A DNA stretch of 64,000 bases from an uncultured Saprospiraceae bacterium (GTDB taxonomy: Bacteria > Bacteroidota > Bacteroidia > Chitinophagales > Saprospiraceae), in contig CALGAW010000010.1 of assembly GCA_937959115.1 (NCBI GenBank), positions 146,474-210,473 of the forward strand, read 5' to 3'. Shown piece after piece: positions 46,239 to 56,514 of this stretch. The position numbers were made by a program, and so were the translations under genes. The notes beneath the pieces were generated by a model. That model had not been told where the DNA came from, did not search any database, and saw nothing but the letters and a program-made list of their open reading frames with translations. Within the stretch, counting starts at the first letter, position 1, and each line of letters opens with the position of its first letter.

Positions 46239-48140
46239 TTACTTAGATTTCTTGCCAGCGTTCCCTTTTTTCTTTGCCAATCGTTCTTGCTGTGCCTGTT
46301 GTTGTTTCATCGCCGTTTCTAGTTTCTGTGCAAAACCAGCTTTTTTCGGTTTCTTTCTGTGTTCTGCAATTTCTGCTCGTACCTTATCGTGATTAATGAT
46401 GAAGTTTTTAGTAATAATAATCTGGCTAATATTGATTAAACTACTGAAAAACAAGTAGCACGTCAATCCTGATGCATAGCTGTTAAAGATAAAGATGAAC
46501 ATCAATGGCATGAAATATTGTATGTATTTCATCATTGGCTGTGCAGAGAAATCCATATCCTTACTGTTGTAGTAAGTGTAAGCCAACGTAGCAATAATCC
46601 AGAGAATTGTAAATAGACTTAAGTGGCTTCCGAGTGGCCAAACGCTAAAGCCGAAGTTGATAATTTCATCGTAGGACGATAAGTCATCCGCCCAGAGGAA
46701 TCCCTTTTGCCTAAAGTCAACAGCCGCAGGAAAAAACCGATAGAGGGCAATCCAAACTGGCATCTGCAAAAACACAGGGAAACAGCCACTAAATGGACTG
46801 GCACCAGTTTCTCGATACAGCTTCATCTGCTCCATTTGGAGTTTTTGTGCGTCGTCTCCTATCTTTTCCTTCAGTTTTGCTAGTTCTGGCTTCAGCACTC
46901 TCATTTTCACTTGAGAGTAAAGCATTTTATACTGAAGCGGGTACAGTATCGTCTTAAGGATAATCGTAAGAATCAATATAACAATACCATAATTTGGAAT
47001 AAAACTCGCTAGGAAATTAAACATTGGGCGAATCACGTGTCTATTGACCCACCCGAAAATACTCCACCCAAAAGGAATGATGTCTTCAAGATCCATGTCA
47101 TAACTTCTAAGCATGGCGTAATCATTCGGCCCAGAAAACAACTGCATGGCGACCGTCTGATTATCAGGATTCGTCAAGGGAATTTTTATATCTGCCGTCA
47201 GTTTTTTGAGATCTGGATTTTTGGTGTCAAACATTTCAGTTGTTGCCACCTTAGCAGATGCGAATTTATCTTTTGCGATCAGTGATGTATTAAAGAATTG
47301 TTGTGCGTGAGACACCCATTTGACTGGTGTTTCTAAGTCTTCTTCATCTTCGGATCGACAAGAGCAATAACTAGGATCTTTTCCATCTTTTTTGTAATAA
47401 ATGGAAGAGTATGACGCTTCGTATCGGTCTTCTTTTTCTAGCTTATCTAGGTAGTTAACCCAGTTCAACCGGATGGTTTGGTCGCTTCTTGAGATGGCTG
47501 AGCCCAAGTTATTCAAGCGGATATTATAGTCCATCAAGTAGCCATCCTGAATGGTATAAACCTGTTCGAAGGAGCCACCAGTGCTTGTGTTTGCTTTAAA
47601 TGTAATGGTCTTGCCAGAAATTTCAGGTTGGAAGAACAGATCCCCAGTAAACACTTCTTTCGTGCTGGCAGAGTTGATTGGCAGAATGTATTCAAACTTA
47701 TTCTTTGTATCTTCTAGTAACTGAAGCGGAACTTTCGTACGTGTTCCATCCTCATGTTTCACTAGTTTTTTGTGTTCTTTTAGCTCGATGTTTTTGATTC
47801 GTCCACCCTTATTCGTAAAGGTGACGATCATAACATCATTTTCAATTTTGCTTTCTCGCTCTGTGCCTTGGGCTGCAGGAGCAAACACACCAAACCTTCC
47901 ACTGAGTTGCTCGGTGAGGACTGAATCAGGCAACTGTTGAGTTTTTGTCGCTAGTGTATTGTTGTTCCTAGCCTCTGGCGGGAGACTGGCCAGACTGTCT
48001 TCTAAGATTTTAACTTGAGCGATCGAATCTCTTACAAACTGTTGTCGCTTGATCTGGGCTTCGGTTGGAGCTTTATACCAGGAATATCCTATGAGTATTA
48101 GAAAAATTAATATAAATCCTACCAGGGAATTCTTATCCAT
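46239..48140 (-). CDS. yidC: Membrane protein insertase YidC
   Basis: 633 residues. The first helix (about 6-20) is followed by a large periplasmic domain with a beta-supersandwich pattern (about 60-370), then the conserved insertase core with five helices (about 380-580), and a Lys-rich tail (FAQKLETAMKQQ...). LTIILKTILYPLQYKMLYSQVKMR and the SGCFPVFLQMPVWIALYR block are diagnostic. YidC inserts and folds inner-membrane proteins. The adjacent nucleoid protein and comEC genes are co-transcribed with it. Confidence 0.96.
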   Translation of the reverse strand: MDKNSLVGFILIFLILIGYSWYKAPTEAQIKRQQFVRDSIAQVKILEDSLASLPPEARNNNTLATKTQQLPDSVLTEQLSGRFGVFAPAAQGTERESKIENDVMIVTFTNKGGRIKNIELKEHKKLVKHEDGTRTKVPLQLLEDTKNKFEYILPINSASTKEVFTGDLFFQPEISGKTITFKANTSTGGSFEQVYTIQDGYLMDYNIRLNNLGSAISRSDQTIRLNWVNYLDKLEKEDRYEASYSSIYYKKDGKDPSYCSCRSEDEEDLETPVKWVSHAQQFFNTSLIAKDKFASAKVATTEMFDTKNPDLKKLTADIKIPLTNPDNQTVAMQLFSGPNDYAMLRSYDMDLEDIIPFGWSIFGWVNRHVIRPMFNFLASFIPNYGIVILILTIILKTILYPLQYKMLYSQVKMRVLKPELAKLKEKIGDDAQKLQMEQMKLYRETGASPFSGCFPVFLQMPVWIALYRFFPAAVDFRQKGFLWADDLSSYDEIINFGFSVWPLGSHLSLFTILWIIATLAYTYYNSKDMDFSAQPMMKYIQYFMPLMFIFIFNSYASGLTCYLFFSSLINISQIIITKNFIINHDKVRAEIAEHRKKPKKAGFAQKLETAMKQQQAQQERLAKKKGNAGKKSK

Positions 48141-48999
48141 TTACGTACGTTCTGTTTTCATTTTAGCGATCGTGGCTCTATCCATTTTGATTGATTAGTT
48201 CAGTTTGTTAATTATGACCTACATTCAAATAAAACAATAGTATCAAATCTGTCAAAACTGTATAATTTAACCACTTGTGCTAATTCAAGCGCAAATGTAC
48301 AAATTAGTTCGCGCCATTAAAAGAGTGACCTATAAATATTAAGACAAATACTATGATTTAATAGACCAAACAGATTGTTTTTTGACTATTACTCCAATTG
48401 GATTCACTAAATATAAGGAGCGCAAAGAAAATTACACATTAAATAAACCACAAAACAATCCAAACACAAATGTCTAATTTTCATTTGATTAAACATAATT
48501 TAAGATCAAAAACACAGCCTAGACGAGCATTTGACTGAGACTATATTAAACGTTAACCATTTTATTTAACGTTCTAGTTTCATGCTTTAATTATTAAACT
48601 AAGATTTAGATAGTCCGCAGTGAAATCAAGATTTTAACCGGATTATATATGTATAAATTATAGTAAAAGTAGTTCTAGAAAATCGAATTTGATTTGAGTA
48701 TTTTAATAGTTGAAGTATCAAAATAAAAAACAAATAAATTAATAATTCTTTTTATATGCGATGGTTTTGCAAAATTAATTGAAATCAAAAAAACGAATCT
48801 AAAAACAACTAAACTACTACTTAAAAACAATGTACATAACAATATTTTATAAATATAAACGCCTAAAACCATTTTTTATAGTCCTATAAGGTTGCTTTAC
48901 CCACTAATTTTAGCAGTAAATTTGAACTATCAATAAATCAAACAATACTTTTATAACCTAAGCAATTATAGAAGTCAATCAAAACAAAAGCATTTCAAT
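48141..48999. other. Long AT-rich intergenic region
   Basis: 859 bases between divergent yidC and the large T9SS gene. It is among the most AT-rich stretches in the window. I find no gene, hairpin with a T-run, or repeat. A 65-codon minus-strand frame at 48675-48872 has no start context or family and was rejected. The region must hold both promoters. Confidence 0.5.
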
Positions 49000-51900
49000 A
49001 TGAGAACCAGATTAAAATTCAATTTTATAGTTAATCCGTTCCCTCTTCTCCTTTCTCTAGTTCTTTTGAGCAGTATAGCAACTGGTCAAAATCAGCTTGG
49101 AAACACTGTACTTGAAAATGTATTGAAAGGAGGAGTTATCAAAAATAAGAGCCGAGTTACTATGAGTTTCTCAGCGGATAGCACAAATGGGATCAAGGCA
49201 GGAAAAATACTATTTTATGATCTAGATGGTCCGAATTGGGTAGAATCAGGTCCAACTTTATATGGAAACCCTTACGAGGAAATAGGCCACTCTTACGATT
49301 TATCTGATGATGGATCCATCCTTGTATCAAGAATCTTCAATACTGGACATCTTAAAGTTCATAAGAACATCAACAACAACTGGGTGCAAATGGGTCAAAC
49401 GTTTACAGGCCAGCAGCCTACTGACACCCTTGGGGCATTTGCCATCTCTTCAGATGGATATCGGATAGCAATCTCCATAACAAACAGAGTTCTGCCAGGA
49501 CCAGATGGTATTGTACAAGTATATGACTGGGATGGAAACCAATGGCAACAAGTAGGATCAGATGTGAGCGCTACCTCTCCTGATGTCACCCACATCGGAT
49601 GGAGAATGACCATGTCTGGCGATGGACAAAGCTTCGCTATAGTTGGAAAAGAACCCGTATTGATTGATGGAGAACTCTTTCTATTTAGATGGGACAATAC
49701 GCTCTCAGATTGGGTGTCTAATGGAAGAATTCTTGGTGTGGTCGATGGTGAGCAATTCGGGCAAAACGTAGCGATGTCAAATGACGGTTCTATTGTAGCC
49801 TATACCATCCCTGGAGACGGTGGACCTGTTTCAGCACCTACAGGTTCTATGAGAGTCCTTAAACAGGCTTCACCTGGCAGCCCTTGGATTCAACAAGGAA
49901 ATGTGATCTGGGGAAGCACGGGTAATGGATACGGTGAGCAATTTGACTTATCAAGGGATGGAAGGAGAGTCATGTGGAGAGGGAAAGAAGACATTAACCA
50001 TCCTCCTAACTGCGGTAGCATTAGAGCTTATGAGTTTAATGGAACAAATTGGGATCTAATTTTTGAAAAATATGGCGCAGAAAATGAATCGTTGGCCTCT
50101 AGAAGCCTTTCCTTTAACGATAAAGGGACGATAATATCTACACTGAGCAGTGTAACTAACGACTCTAGTGTTTTTAAAGCATTCGGTTTAGCAACTGTAA
50201 AGGGCTCATTTTTTTACGATTTGGATCAAAATTGTGCGAAAGGAACTACAGAAACAGGAATTCCAAATCAGATCGGTCTTATTCAGCCAGGCAACTATAC
50301 CGTACAAACAGATTCTGCTGGCTTCTGGAGCATTAACATACTACCTGATGGCAACTATACGATTACTGCAGATACCAGTGGTTTATGGACATCTACTTGC
50401 CCAGTCACACAAAATTTCTCAGTAGTAGCAGGATCACCAACATTAATTGTTCCTCCAATTGGTATCTCAAGTAAGGCCAATCAAACCGATGGCAATATTT
50501 CGGTTGTAATGCCCATCATAAAGCCTTGTACCAATCAAAATATCTATATCAACGTATGTAACTCAACAGCAGCAACGACTTCAATTGATTCTGGATCAGT
50601 TGTAATCAACATAGACCCAACGCTTACTGTGCTTGGGATGTCACTTCCCTATACAACACTAGGAAGTAACCAGTTTCTTGTTGCGTTAGACACGATTTCC
50701 CCTGGAGAATGCATTCAATTTACTGTAAATGCAGATGTAAGTTGCTCTGCTGTGCTAGGCGAATCGGTCTGCATTGAAACAGAATTAACGCCTAACGATT
50801 ACTGTTATCCAGAACCAATTCCTAATGCAGTGTTACCAACGACATCACTAGTCACTCCTTGCTTAACGGCATACGACGGATCTAATTTGGAAGTTAATGG
50901 ATATTGCCAAAATGATTCCATCTACTTTGAGATAACAAACACCGCAGCTCTTGGCAATGACATGACCTGTTATCGCCCAGTCGTTGTTTTCAAAGATGGT
51001 ATTTGGGTCCATGCAGACTCCGTGCAGTTGAACGCTCAACAGACCTATACTCTAGCGTTTGAAGGAAATGGAGAATCGTGGCATATAGCAACTTATCAGC
51101 ATCCACTCCATCCTATTATTTCTAATCCGAATGTAACGGTGGAGAACTGTGGTGGCGCTACCCTTCCCTCCTTGGCTTCTACTTTTGACAATGATGATTT
51201 TAGGCCTTGCAAAGATATTTTCTGTGACGTAGTCAAAGGTCCATTCGATCCAAATGACAAACGAGGTTATCCAATGGGTTTTACTTCGAACAAGTATGTC
51301 TTTCCCAATGGGCAGATGCAATATGTCGCACGTTTTGAAAACATAGGCAATGACACGGCACAAACGGTAATCATCCGAGATACAATTGATACCGATCTAG
51401 ATATCTTCTCCTTGAGAATTGGCCCTGCAAGTCATGAATTTGAGTACTCAATTATCGGGTTACATACAATTGAAGTGATCTTCCCCAACATCCGTTTACC
51501 TGGCAATATCACCAATCCAGATGAAAGCCATGGGTTCTTCAGCTTTACGATCAACCAACTACCTAATTTAGCACCAGGAACACCAATTCATAATTCTGCT
51601 GCGATTTATTTCGATAATAATCCACCAGTCATAACAAACAAGACTGAACGAATCGTCTATTACTTGTTGGAGCATAGAGCTATAGTAAATAGTTGTGACT
51701 CTTATACTTGGATCGATGGCATTACCTACACACAATCAAATGATACAGCATCCACCTTTTTCCAAAACAGCCTGGGCCTAGACTCTTTGGTTTACTTAGA
51801 TTTAACCATCCACAGCCAGTCGACCTCAACGGATGTTGTTTATGCTTGTGATAACTATACCTGGATTGATGGGATCACTTATTATACAAACAACAATACT

Positions 51901-52767
51901 GCCTCTTATACTTATACTGGTGGGTCGTACTTCGGATGCGATAGTACGGTTTTTCTAGATTTAACGTTGGGTACAGAAAAATCATCAACAGATGTTATTG
52001 TTCAATGTGAACCATATACTTGGATTGACGGTGTTACTTATAATGCGTCAAACACTACCGCCTCATTCGTCTTTTTAGGAATTGGACCAGGCGCATGCGA
52101 CAGTACCGTTTATTTGAATTTGACGGTTCTAAATGAAGCGTATGAGTATGACATTCTAACTGCCTGTACTTCATATACTTGGATAAATGGAGTTACGTAC
52201 ACTTCGAGCAACAATACGGCATTCTTAACCTATCCTGGAGGCGCGTTTAACGGTTGTGACAGCACAGTTTTCCTTGACTTGACAATCGAGACAGTAGATG
52301 TAGGAGCCAGTAGAATTGGAAACATGTTAGTGGCTAATCTAGCAGGCGCATCTTACCAATGGCTTGACTGTAATAACAATTTTGCACCAATAGTCGGTGA
52401 AACCAATCAATCGTTTACTCCAACCCAGAACGGGAGTTATGCGGTTGAGATTACCGAATACAATTGTACTGACACATCATCTTGTATCTCTTTCTTAAGG
52501 ACTGACTCAAAGGAGATAGAGTCTCTAGAAGGATTAAACGTTTATCCTAATCCTACCACAGGTACAATTAATATTGAGCTAGGACTTCAATTGGAAAATG
52601 TACATGTACAGGTCACAAATCTAGTAGGGCAGCTTATAAGTGAATATTTTGAAGAATCGACGGATTTTGTTTCACTAGAAATAGAAGGACCGAACGGCAT
52701 TTATTTCATCAAGATAAAGACTAACAACGGTGATTCAGGATGGATTAAGATGAATAAGATTAACTAG
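49000..52767 (+). CDS. Large T9SS-secreted adhesin-like protein
   Basis: 1255 residues. A signal peptide is followed by a repetitive beta region (about 40-390) with motifs such as LSDDGSILVS, ISSDGYRIAIS, MSNDGSIVAY and LSRDGRRVMW, consistent with a beta propeller. A carboxypeptidase-regulatory-like or SdrD-like domain comes next (GSFFYDLDQNC..., about 405-460). A DUF7619-type domain holds CDVVKGPFDPNDKR (about 745-890). Four tandem repeats (about 895-1097) carry CxSYTWIDGxTY and GCDSTVFLDLTL. The C-terminus is a T9SS type A sorting domain with YPNPTTG (about 1182). The protein is predicted to be exported and anchored at the cell surface. The ligand is unknown. Confidence 0.9.
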   Translation: MRTRLKFNFIVNPFPLLLSLVLLSSIATGQNQLGNTVLENVLKGGVIKNKSRVTMSFSADSTNGIKAGKILFYDLDGPNWVESGPTLYGNPYEEIGHSYDLSDDGSILVSRIFNTGHLKVHKNINNNWVQMGQTFTGQQPTDTLGAFAISSDGYRIAISITNRVLPGPDGIVQVYDWDGNQWQQVGSDVSATSPDVTHIGWRMTMSGDGQSFAIVGKEPVLIDGELFLFRWDNTLSDWVSNGRILGVVDGEQFGQNVAMSNDGSIVAYTIPGDGGPVSAPTGSMRVLKQASPGSPWIQQGNVIWGSTGNGYGEQFDLSRDGRRVMWRGKEDINHPPNCGSIRAYEFNGTNWDLIFEKYGAENESLASRSLSFNDKGTIISTLSSVTNDSSVFKAFGLATVKGSFFYDLDQNCAKGTTETGIPNQIGLIQPGNYTVQTDSAGFWSINILPDGNYTITADTSGLWTSTCPVTQNFSVVAGSPTLIVPPIGISSKANQTDGNISVVMPIIKPCTNQNIYINVCNSTAATTSIDSGSVVINIDPTLTVLGMSLPYTTLGSNQFLVALDTISPGECIQFTVNADVSCSAVLGESVCIETELTPNDYCYPEPIPNAVLPTTSLVTPCLTAYDGSNLEVNGYCQNDSIYFEITNTAALGNDMTCYRPVVVFKDGIWVHADSVQLNAQQTYTLAFEGNGESWHIATYQHPLHPIISNPNVTVENCGGATLPSLASTFDNDDFRPCKDIFCDVVKGPFDPNDKRGYPMGFTSNKYVFPNGQMQYVARFENIGNDTAQTVIIRDTIDTDLDIFSLRIGPASHEFEYSIIGLHTIEVIFPNIRLPGNITNPDESHGFFSFTINQLPNLAPGTPIHNSAAIYFDNNPPVITNKTERIVYYLLEHRAIVNSCDSYTWIDGITYTQSNDTASTFFQNSLGLDSLVYLDLTIHSQSTSTDVVYACDNYTWIDGITYYTNNNTASYTYTGGSYFGCDSTVFLDLTLGTEKSSTDVIVQCEPYTWIDGVTYNASNTTASFVFLGIGPGACDSTVYLNLTVLNEAYEYDILTACTSYTWINGVTYTSSNNTAFLTYPGGAFNGCDSTVFLDLTIETVDVGASRIGNMLVANLAGASYQWLDCNNNFAPIVGETNQSFTPTQNGSYAVEITEYNCTDTSSCISFLRTDSKEIESLEGLNVYPNPTTGTINIELGLQLENVHVQVTNLVGQLISEYFEESTDFVSLEIEGPNGIYFIKIKTNNGDSGWIKMNKIN

Positions 52768-52801
52768 TAATAATGATTTGATTTCAGTATAAATAAGGAA
52801 G

Positions 52802-52830
52802 CAACTGCTGGATATAACCGCTGGCAGTTG
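52802..52830 (+). terminator. First hairpin after the T9SS gene
   Basis: CAACTGC pairs with GCAGTTG around a 15-base loop, followed by TTATTTAA. The T-run is weak. The stem shares its sequence with the next hairpin. Confidence 0.5.
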
Positions 52831-52933
52831 TTATTTAACCAATTACTGAAGTAAAAATTAGATAAGCATGGAGCATTCAAAAACAGGAAGAAGGATTAAA
52901 AATATTGTTTTGGATTTATTGATGCTTTTGTAT

Positions 52934-52972
52934 AGCAGTTGTTGACACTTGTCGGCAACTGCTCTTTTTTTT
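52934..52972 (+). terminator. Second hairpin and T-run after the T9SS gene
   Basis: AGCAGTTG pairs with CAACTGCT, with an inner GACA/TGTC pair, and is followed by a run of eight T residues. It is the stronger terminator of the two. Confidence 0.75.
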
Positions 52973-52991
52973 GTCTAATCGGCAAAACAAT

Positions 52992-53648
52992 CTAGCCTAA
53001 CGGTGGTCTAGCATAGTTATAGACAGCTGCAAAATGGAACGCTGCTCCTGCGATGACAAACAGATGCCAGATGACATGATGGTAAGCGATTTTTTTATTC
53101 AGATAGAAATAAATTCCCACGAGATAACTCAACCCTCCTATCGAAAGCAACTGCATTCCGCGTTCTGGGACAGCGGCGGTCAAATCACTAAGAAAAAAGA
53201 TGGCTGCCGATCCGAGCACAGCGTAAAGTGTCGCATCGATTCGTTCATATTTTTGTAGATTTTTGCGAATTAGAAACTTAAACACGAGTCCAAAAGCAGC
53301 AATCATCCAGACCCCCCAAAACACTTCAAAGCCAATACCTTCACGCATATTAAGCAAGGCAAAAGGCGAATAAGAACCACCAATGAGAATATAAATAGCA
53401 AAGTGATCACAAAGCCGAAGTGTATATTTGAGCGGAAATCGACTCACCCAATGATAGATTGCAGAAACAGCAAAACAAATAAACAGCGATAAGCCGAAAA
53501 TCGTGACTCCAATGATAGAAAGCGAATCGTTAAGCGGTAATAATTGATGAATCAGAAATCCCGTGCCTATTAGGCTTAGTCCAGCAGGAATTGCATGTGA
53601 AACGGAGTGAATGATTTCCTCCTCACGTGTAAAGTCGGGCATTTTCAT
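52992..53648 (-). CDS. Hemolysin III/PAQR-family membrane protein
   Basis: 218 residues with seven hydrophobic helices. Conserved residues include HSVSHAIPAG near residue 15, AIYHWVS (about 62-68), and HVIWHLFVIAGAAFHF near the C-terminus, whose His residues bind zinc in this family. Members are the bacterial TrhA/hemolysin III proteins linked to membrane lipid homeostasis. The name is historical and does not imply toxicity. Single gene, minus strand. Confidence 0.9.
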   Translation of the reverse strand: MKMPDFTREEEIIHSVSHAIPAGLSLIGTGFLIHQLLPLNDSLSIIGVTIFGLSLFICFAVSAIYHWVSRFPLKYTLRLCDHFAIYILIGGSYSPFALLNMREGIGFEVFWGVWMIAAFGLVFKFLIRKNLQKYERIDATLYAVLGSAAIFFLSDLTAAVPERGMQLLSIGGLSYLVGIYFYLNKKIAYHHVIWHLFVIAGAAFHFAAVYNYARPPLG

Positions 53649-53801
53649 GAAGGGCGAAGATAAGTTTTTAATTCAGAAATATTGGAGACAAATCGTCTTT
53701 TTGATGATTCTAAATTTCACGCTTAGAACTCAAACCTGCCCTACGCTTTAGAACCAGACTGTCGTTTCATTATCAATAGTCGTACTGGCTCAACACTTCA
53801 A

Positions 53802-55742
53802 TTAATCAGATTTACCATTTATCCATTTCATGATAATAGAGAACAATTCGTCTGGATTAAACGGCTTAGAAAGGTAGTCATTCATACCGACCTCAATACA
53901 ACGCGCCCGTTCTTGAGGGTCAGAGTTTGCAGTGACAGCGATGATCGGCACCTGTGTTACTTCTCGTAGGACCTGAGTGGCTTCGAAGCCATCCATTATT
54001 GGCATTTGGAGATCCATGAGGATGATATCGTATTGACCTTCTTGCATATACTTATCCACGCCGAGTTGGCCATTTCCAGCGGTATCGATTTTGACTAGTT
54101 CTGACCAATTTTCCAACGTTTTCTTGGTCGCAATTTTCATTAGGCTGTGATCTTCTACATATAGAATACGGAGGGTAGATACCGGTTTATCTCCATTACT
54201 TTGTTGACCTGGGGTTCCTTTTTTCAATTTAATGGCAAATTCAACTGTTGTTCCTTCTTCCTCTATGCTTTCTATTTTTATGTTGCCATCCATGATTTCA
54301 GCTAACTTATTCATGATTGGAATTCCTAGGGACTTATTTTCTTCGTCATCTGCAGTAAACAACGCTTTTGAATTCATTAATTCATCAAGGTGTACTTTGC
54401 TTATACCGTGGCCATTATCTTCAATTTTTACTACGATATTGCTATATTCCGTATCCACATCCTTCTGAGTAAGGGAAACCTTTACTTCTCCATTTTCATC
54501 GTTGTATTTAATGGCGTTTTCTAATGCATTAAATAGAATTTGGTTTACCTTTCGTTCATCTCCAATAACAGGAATCAATTCATTTTTTTCAGGTAGGTCA
54601 ATAATCAGGTCAATGTTCTTTTCCATTCGCTTGACATTGACTAAGGTCTTCATATTCTCAATAAGCGTATCAAACTTGAATTCTTTCTCATTCATTTCAA
54701 TATCTTGAGAATTCAGAATCGAGAAATTCATCATATTGTTGATTGCCTTCTGCAGCTCTAGAATAGAACCTTGGAGCGAGCCTAAGTCCTTCCTTGCATT
54801 TTCTCCAACATCGCTACTTTCCATAAGGAGGTTGAGAAAGGAAAAGGTGGAAGCAAGAGGTGTTTTTATTTGAAAATCTAAGTCTCGAAGAATCTTTTTA
54901 TTGATTTGAGCAGATTTGTCCATTAGGTTCTGCTTCGCCAGCAGCTCTTCGCTTCGTTTTTGTTCTGTGATGTCTTGCACAAAACCGTTTATCAGTGGTC
55001 GCTTTGAAACCTTATCATAACTAACTTGGAAGGAACTTTTCAAGAATTTTTTCTGGGTTCCTCCGTTGGTGTATATCGCAAATTCTATTTCTACTCTTTT
55101 GCTGGATTGTTCCGCATTTCTAACCTCTTGTCTAAATCGCTCTTTGTCCTCGTAGCGGATAAATTCGACGAAACTTTTGAGTGAGGGTTGAACCATTCGA
55201 TTTGTCATACCGAAGATGGTGTAGATCTGGTCACTCCAAACCATGCTACTATCCACTAAATCGATTGACCATTTCCCCATATTTGCCATTTCCTCAATAT
55301 CCTTGAGTTGTTTTGTGAGGCTTTTTAGCTCTGAGGAGTCAACTTTGAGTGGTTGTGTATTTTTATGACGGCCTAGACTGGCTTCTATCACGGTTTTTAG
55401 GCGCTTGCTGTTGAATTGGCCTTTGATTAGGTAGTCTTGTGCTCCTTGGTTAATCGCGCGTGTTGTGAGTGTCTCGTCTATCGATCCAGTCATTACAATA
55501 ACAGGATAATTGTTAAATTTATCAACAATAGCATCCAGGGTACTTATTATATCGCTATCTGGTAAATTTAGGTCAAGAAAAATAACATCAGGAGCTATTA
55601 TTTCGATCTTATTGACGGCATCTTGTAGCGTACTGCAAAGGTGAAAATCATGCTTTATTGATTCTTGTCTAAGGTAGACACCTACAATTTTAGAATCAGC
55701 AGGGTTATCTTCAACGACTAAAATTTGTTTTCTTTCTTTCAT
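53802..55742 (-). CDS. Hybrid histidine-kinase-like protein without the phospho-His
   Basis: 646 residues. An N-terminal receiver domain (1-125, Asp57 in FLDLNLP), a PAS-like domain (about 155-262), a HisKA-like helical region (about 275-340), an HATPase domain with ALENAIKYND (N-box) and IEDNGHG (G1), and a C-terminal receiver domain with MDLQMPIMDG. The canonical H-box S-H-E-I-R-T-P-L reads DFQIKTPL here: the phospho-accepting His is Phe290 and the following Glu is Gln. The ATP-binding part looks intact, so the protein may work as a pseudokinase, phosphatase or dimeric scaffold. A single-domain response regulator gene lies 81 bases upstream. Confidence 0.9.
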   Translation of the reverse strand: MKERKQILVVEDNPADSKIVGVYLRQESIKHDFHLCSTLQDAVNKIEIIAPDVIFLDLNLPDSDIISTLDAIVDKFNNYPVIVMTGSIDETLTTRAINQGAQDYLIKGQFNSKRLKTVIEASLGRHKNTQPLKVDSSELKSLTKQLKDIEEMANMGKWSIDLVDSSMVWSDQIYTIFGMTNRMVQPSLKSFVEFIRYEDKERFRQEVRNAEQSSKRVEIEFAIYTNGGTQKKFLKSSFQVSYDKVSKRPLINGFVQDITEQKRSEELLAKQNLMDKSAQINKKILRDLDFQIKTPLASTFSFLNLLMESSDVGENARKDLGSLQGSILELQKAINNMMNFSILNSQDIEMNEKEFKFDTLIENMKTLVNVKRMEKNIDLIIDLPEKNELIPVIGDERKVNQILFNALENAIKYNDENGEVKVSLTQKDVDTEYSNIVVKIEDNGHGISKVHLDELMNSKALFTADDEENKSLGIPIMNKLAEIMDGNIKIESIEEEGTTVEFAIKLKKGTPGQQSNGDKPVSTLRILYVEDHSLMKIATKKTLENWSELVKIDTAGNGQLGVDKYMQEGQYDIILMDLQMPIMDGFEATQVLREVTQVPIIAVTANSDPQERARCIEVGMNDYLSKPFNPDELFSIIMKWINGKSD

Positions 55743-55823
55743 CTAGTGGGTCGTTTAACATTAAGGCAGATGTTACAGCCTCAATATTAGCGTATTAGTT
55801 AAGTGGGGGAAAGTATAATTATT

Positions 55824-56294
55824 TTAAGAATATTTCACAAATGTAGGTAAAATAACCATCTCTAACCAGAATTGTTCTATTTGGCGGATGACTTTAAAGA
55901 ATTTGTCAAAATCTACTGGTTTGTTTATGTAGCAATTCGCATGCAAATTGTAACTTTTCAAAACGTCTTGCTCAGCATCTGAAGTGGTTAGAATGACAAC
56001 AGGTATCTTCTTCAAATCGTCATGGACTTTAATCTCTGCAAGGACTTCCCTTCCATCTCGTTTGGGCAAGTTCAAATCAAGCAATATCAAATCAGGTCGG
56101 ACTGCGTTTTCAAACCCTTTCTCCTTGTGCAAAAAGTTGAGTGCTTCTACCCCGTCAATTGCGATTTCAAGATTGACATTTAAATTTCCTTCTTTAAACG
56201 CTTCCTGTGTCAGTCTTACATCCCCGGGATTATCCTCAATAAGCAGAATGTTTATTTGTTCCTTTTTTTCATTCATTTTGTTAGAGTTATTCAT
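55824..56294 (-). CDS. Single-domain response regulator, Rcp1/CheY type
   Basis: 156 residues. The receiver domain has the phospho-acceptor Asp73 in LLDLNLPKRDG, an acidic pair ED (about 20-21), Thr in LTTSDAE, and Lys125 in NKPVDF. It has no output domain and resembles Rcp1-like proteins that relay phosphate to or from histidine kinases. It is 81 bases upstream of the kinase-like gene on the same strand, so the two are probably one signalling unit. The Met at residue 7 is an alternative start. Confidence 0.9.
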   Translation of the reverse strand: MNNSNKMNEKKEQINILLIEDNPGDVRLTQEAFKEGNLNVNLEIAIDGVEALNFLHKEKGFENAVRPDLILLDLNLPKRDGREVLAEIKVHDDLKKIPVVILTTSDAEQDVLKSYNLHANCYINKPVDFDKFFKVIRQIEQFWLEMVILPTFVKYS

Positions 56295-56454
56295 AAATTG
56301 CTTGTAATCAATTACTATCTAAAACTATTATTTGCGAACTTATTATTTTTACGATGATATACTAAATAAGTTTCGAATAATAACACTCCTATATTTTCCG
56401 TATACAAAAAGATATCTATTTGATCTATTAACATGGTAATTAAACTGGAAATTT

Positions 56455-56462
56455 TATCTTTG
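56455..56462 (+). promoter_or_regulatory. Promoter -7 box of the polyprenyl synthase gene
   Basis: TATCTTTG matches TAnnTTTG, 52 bases before the ATG at 56515. A -33 element at the usual distance is not clear. Confidence 0.45.
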
Positions 56463-56514
56463 TTAAGAATCATAAATTGTACACTTTGTATGCCATAGCT
56501 TTTAAAGCCAAACT

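Noticed and set aside
48675..48872. 65-codon minus-strand frame in the AT-rich gap
   Set aside because: No start context, low complexity, no family.
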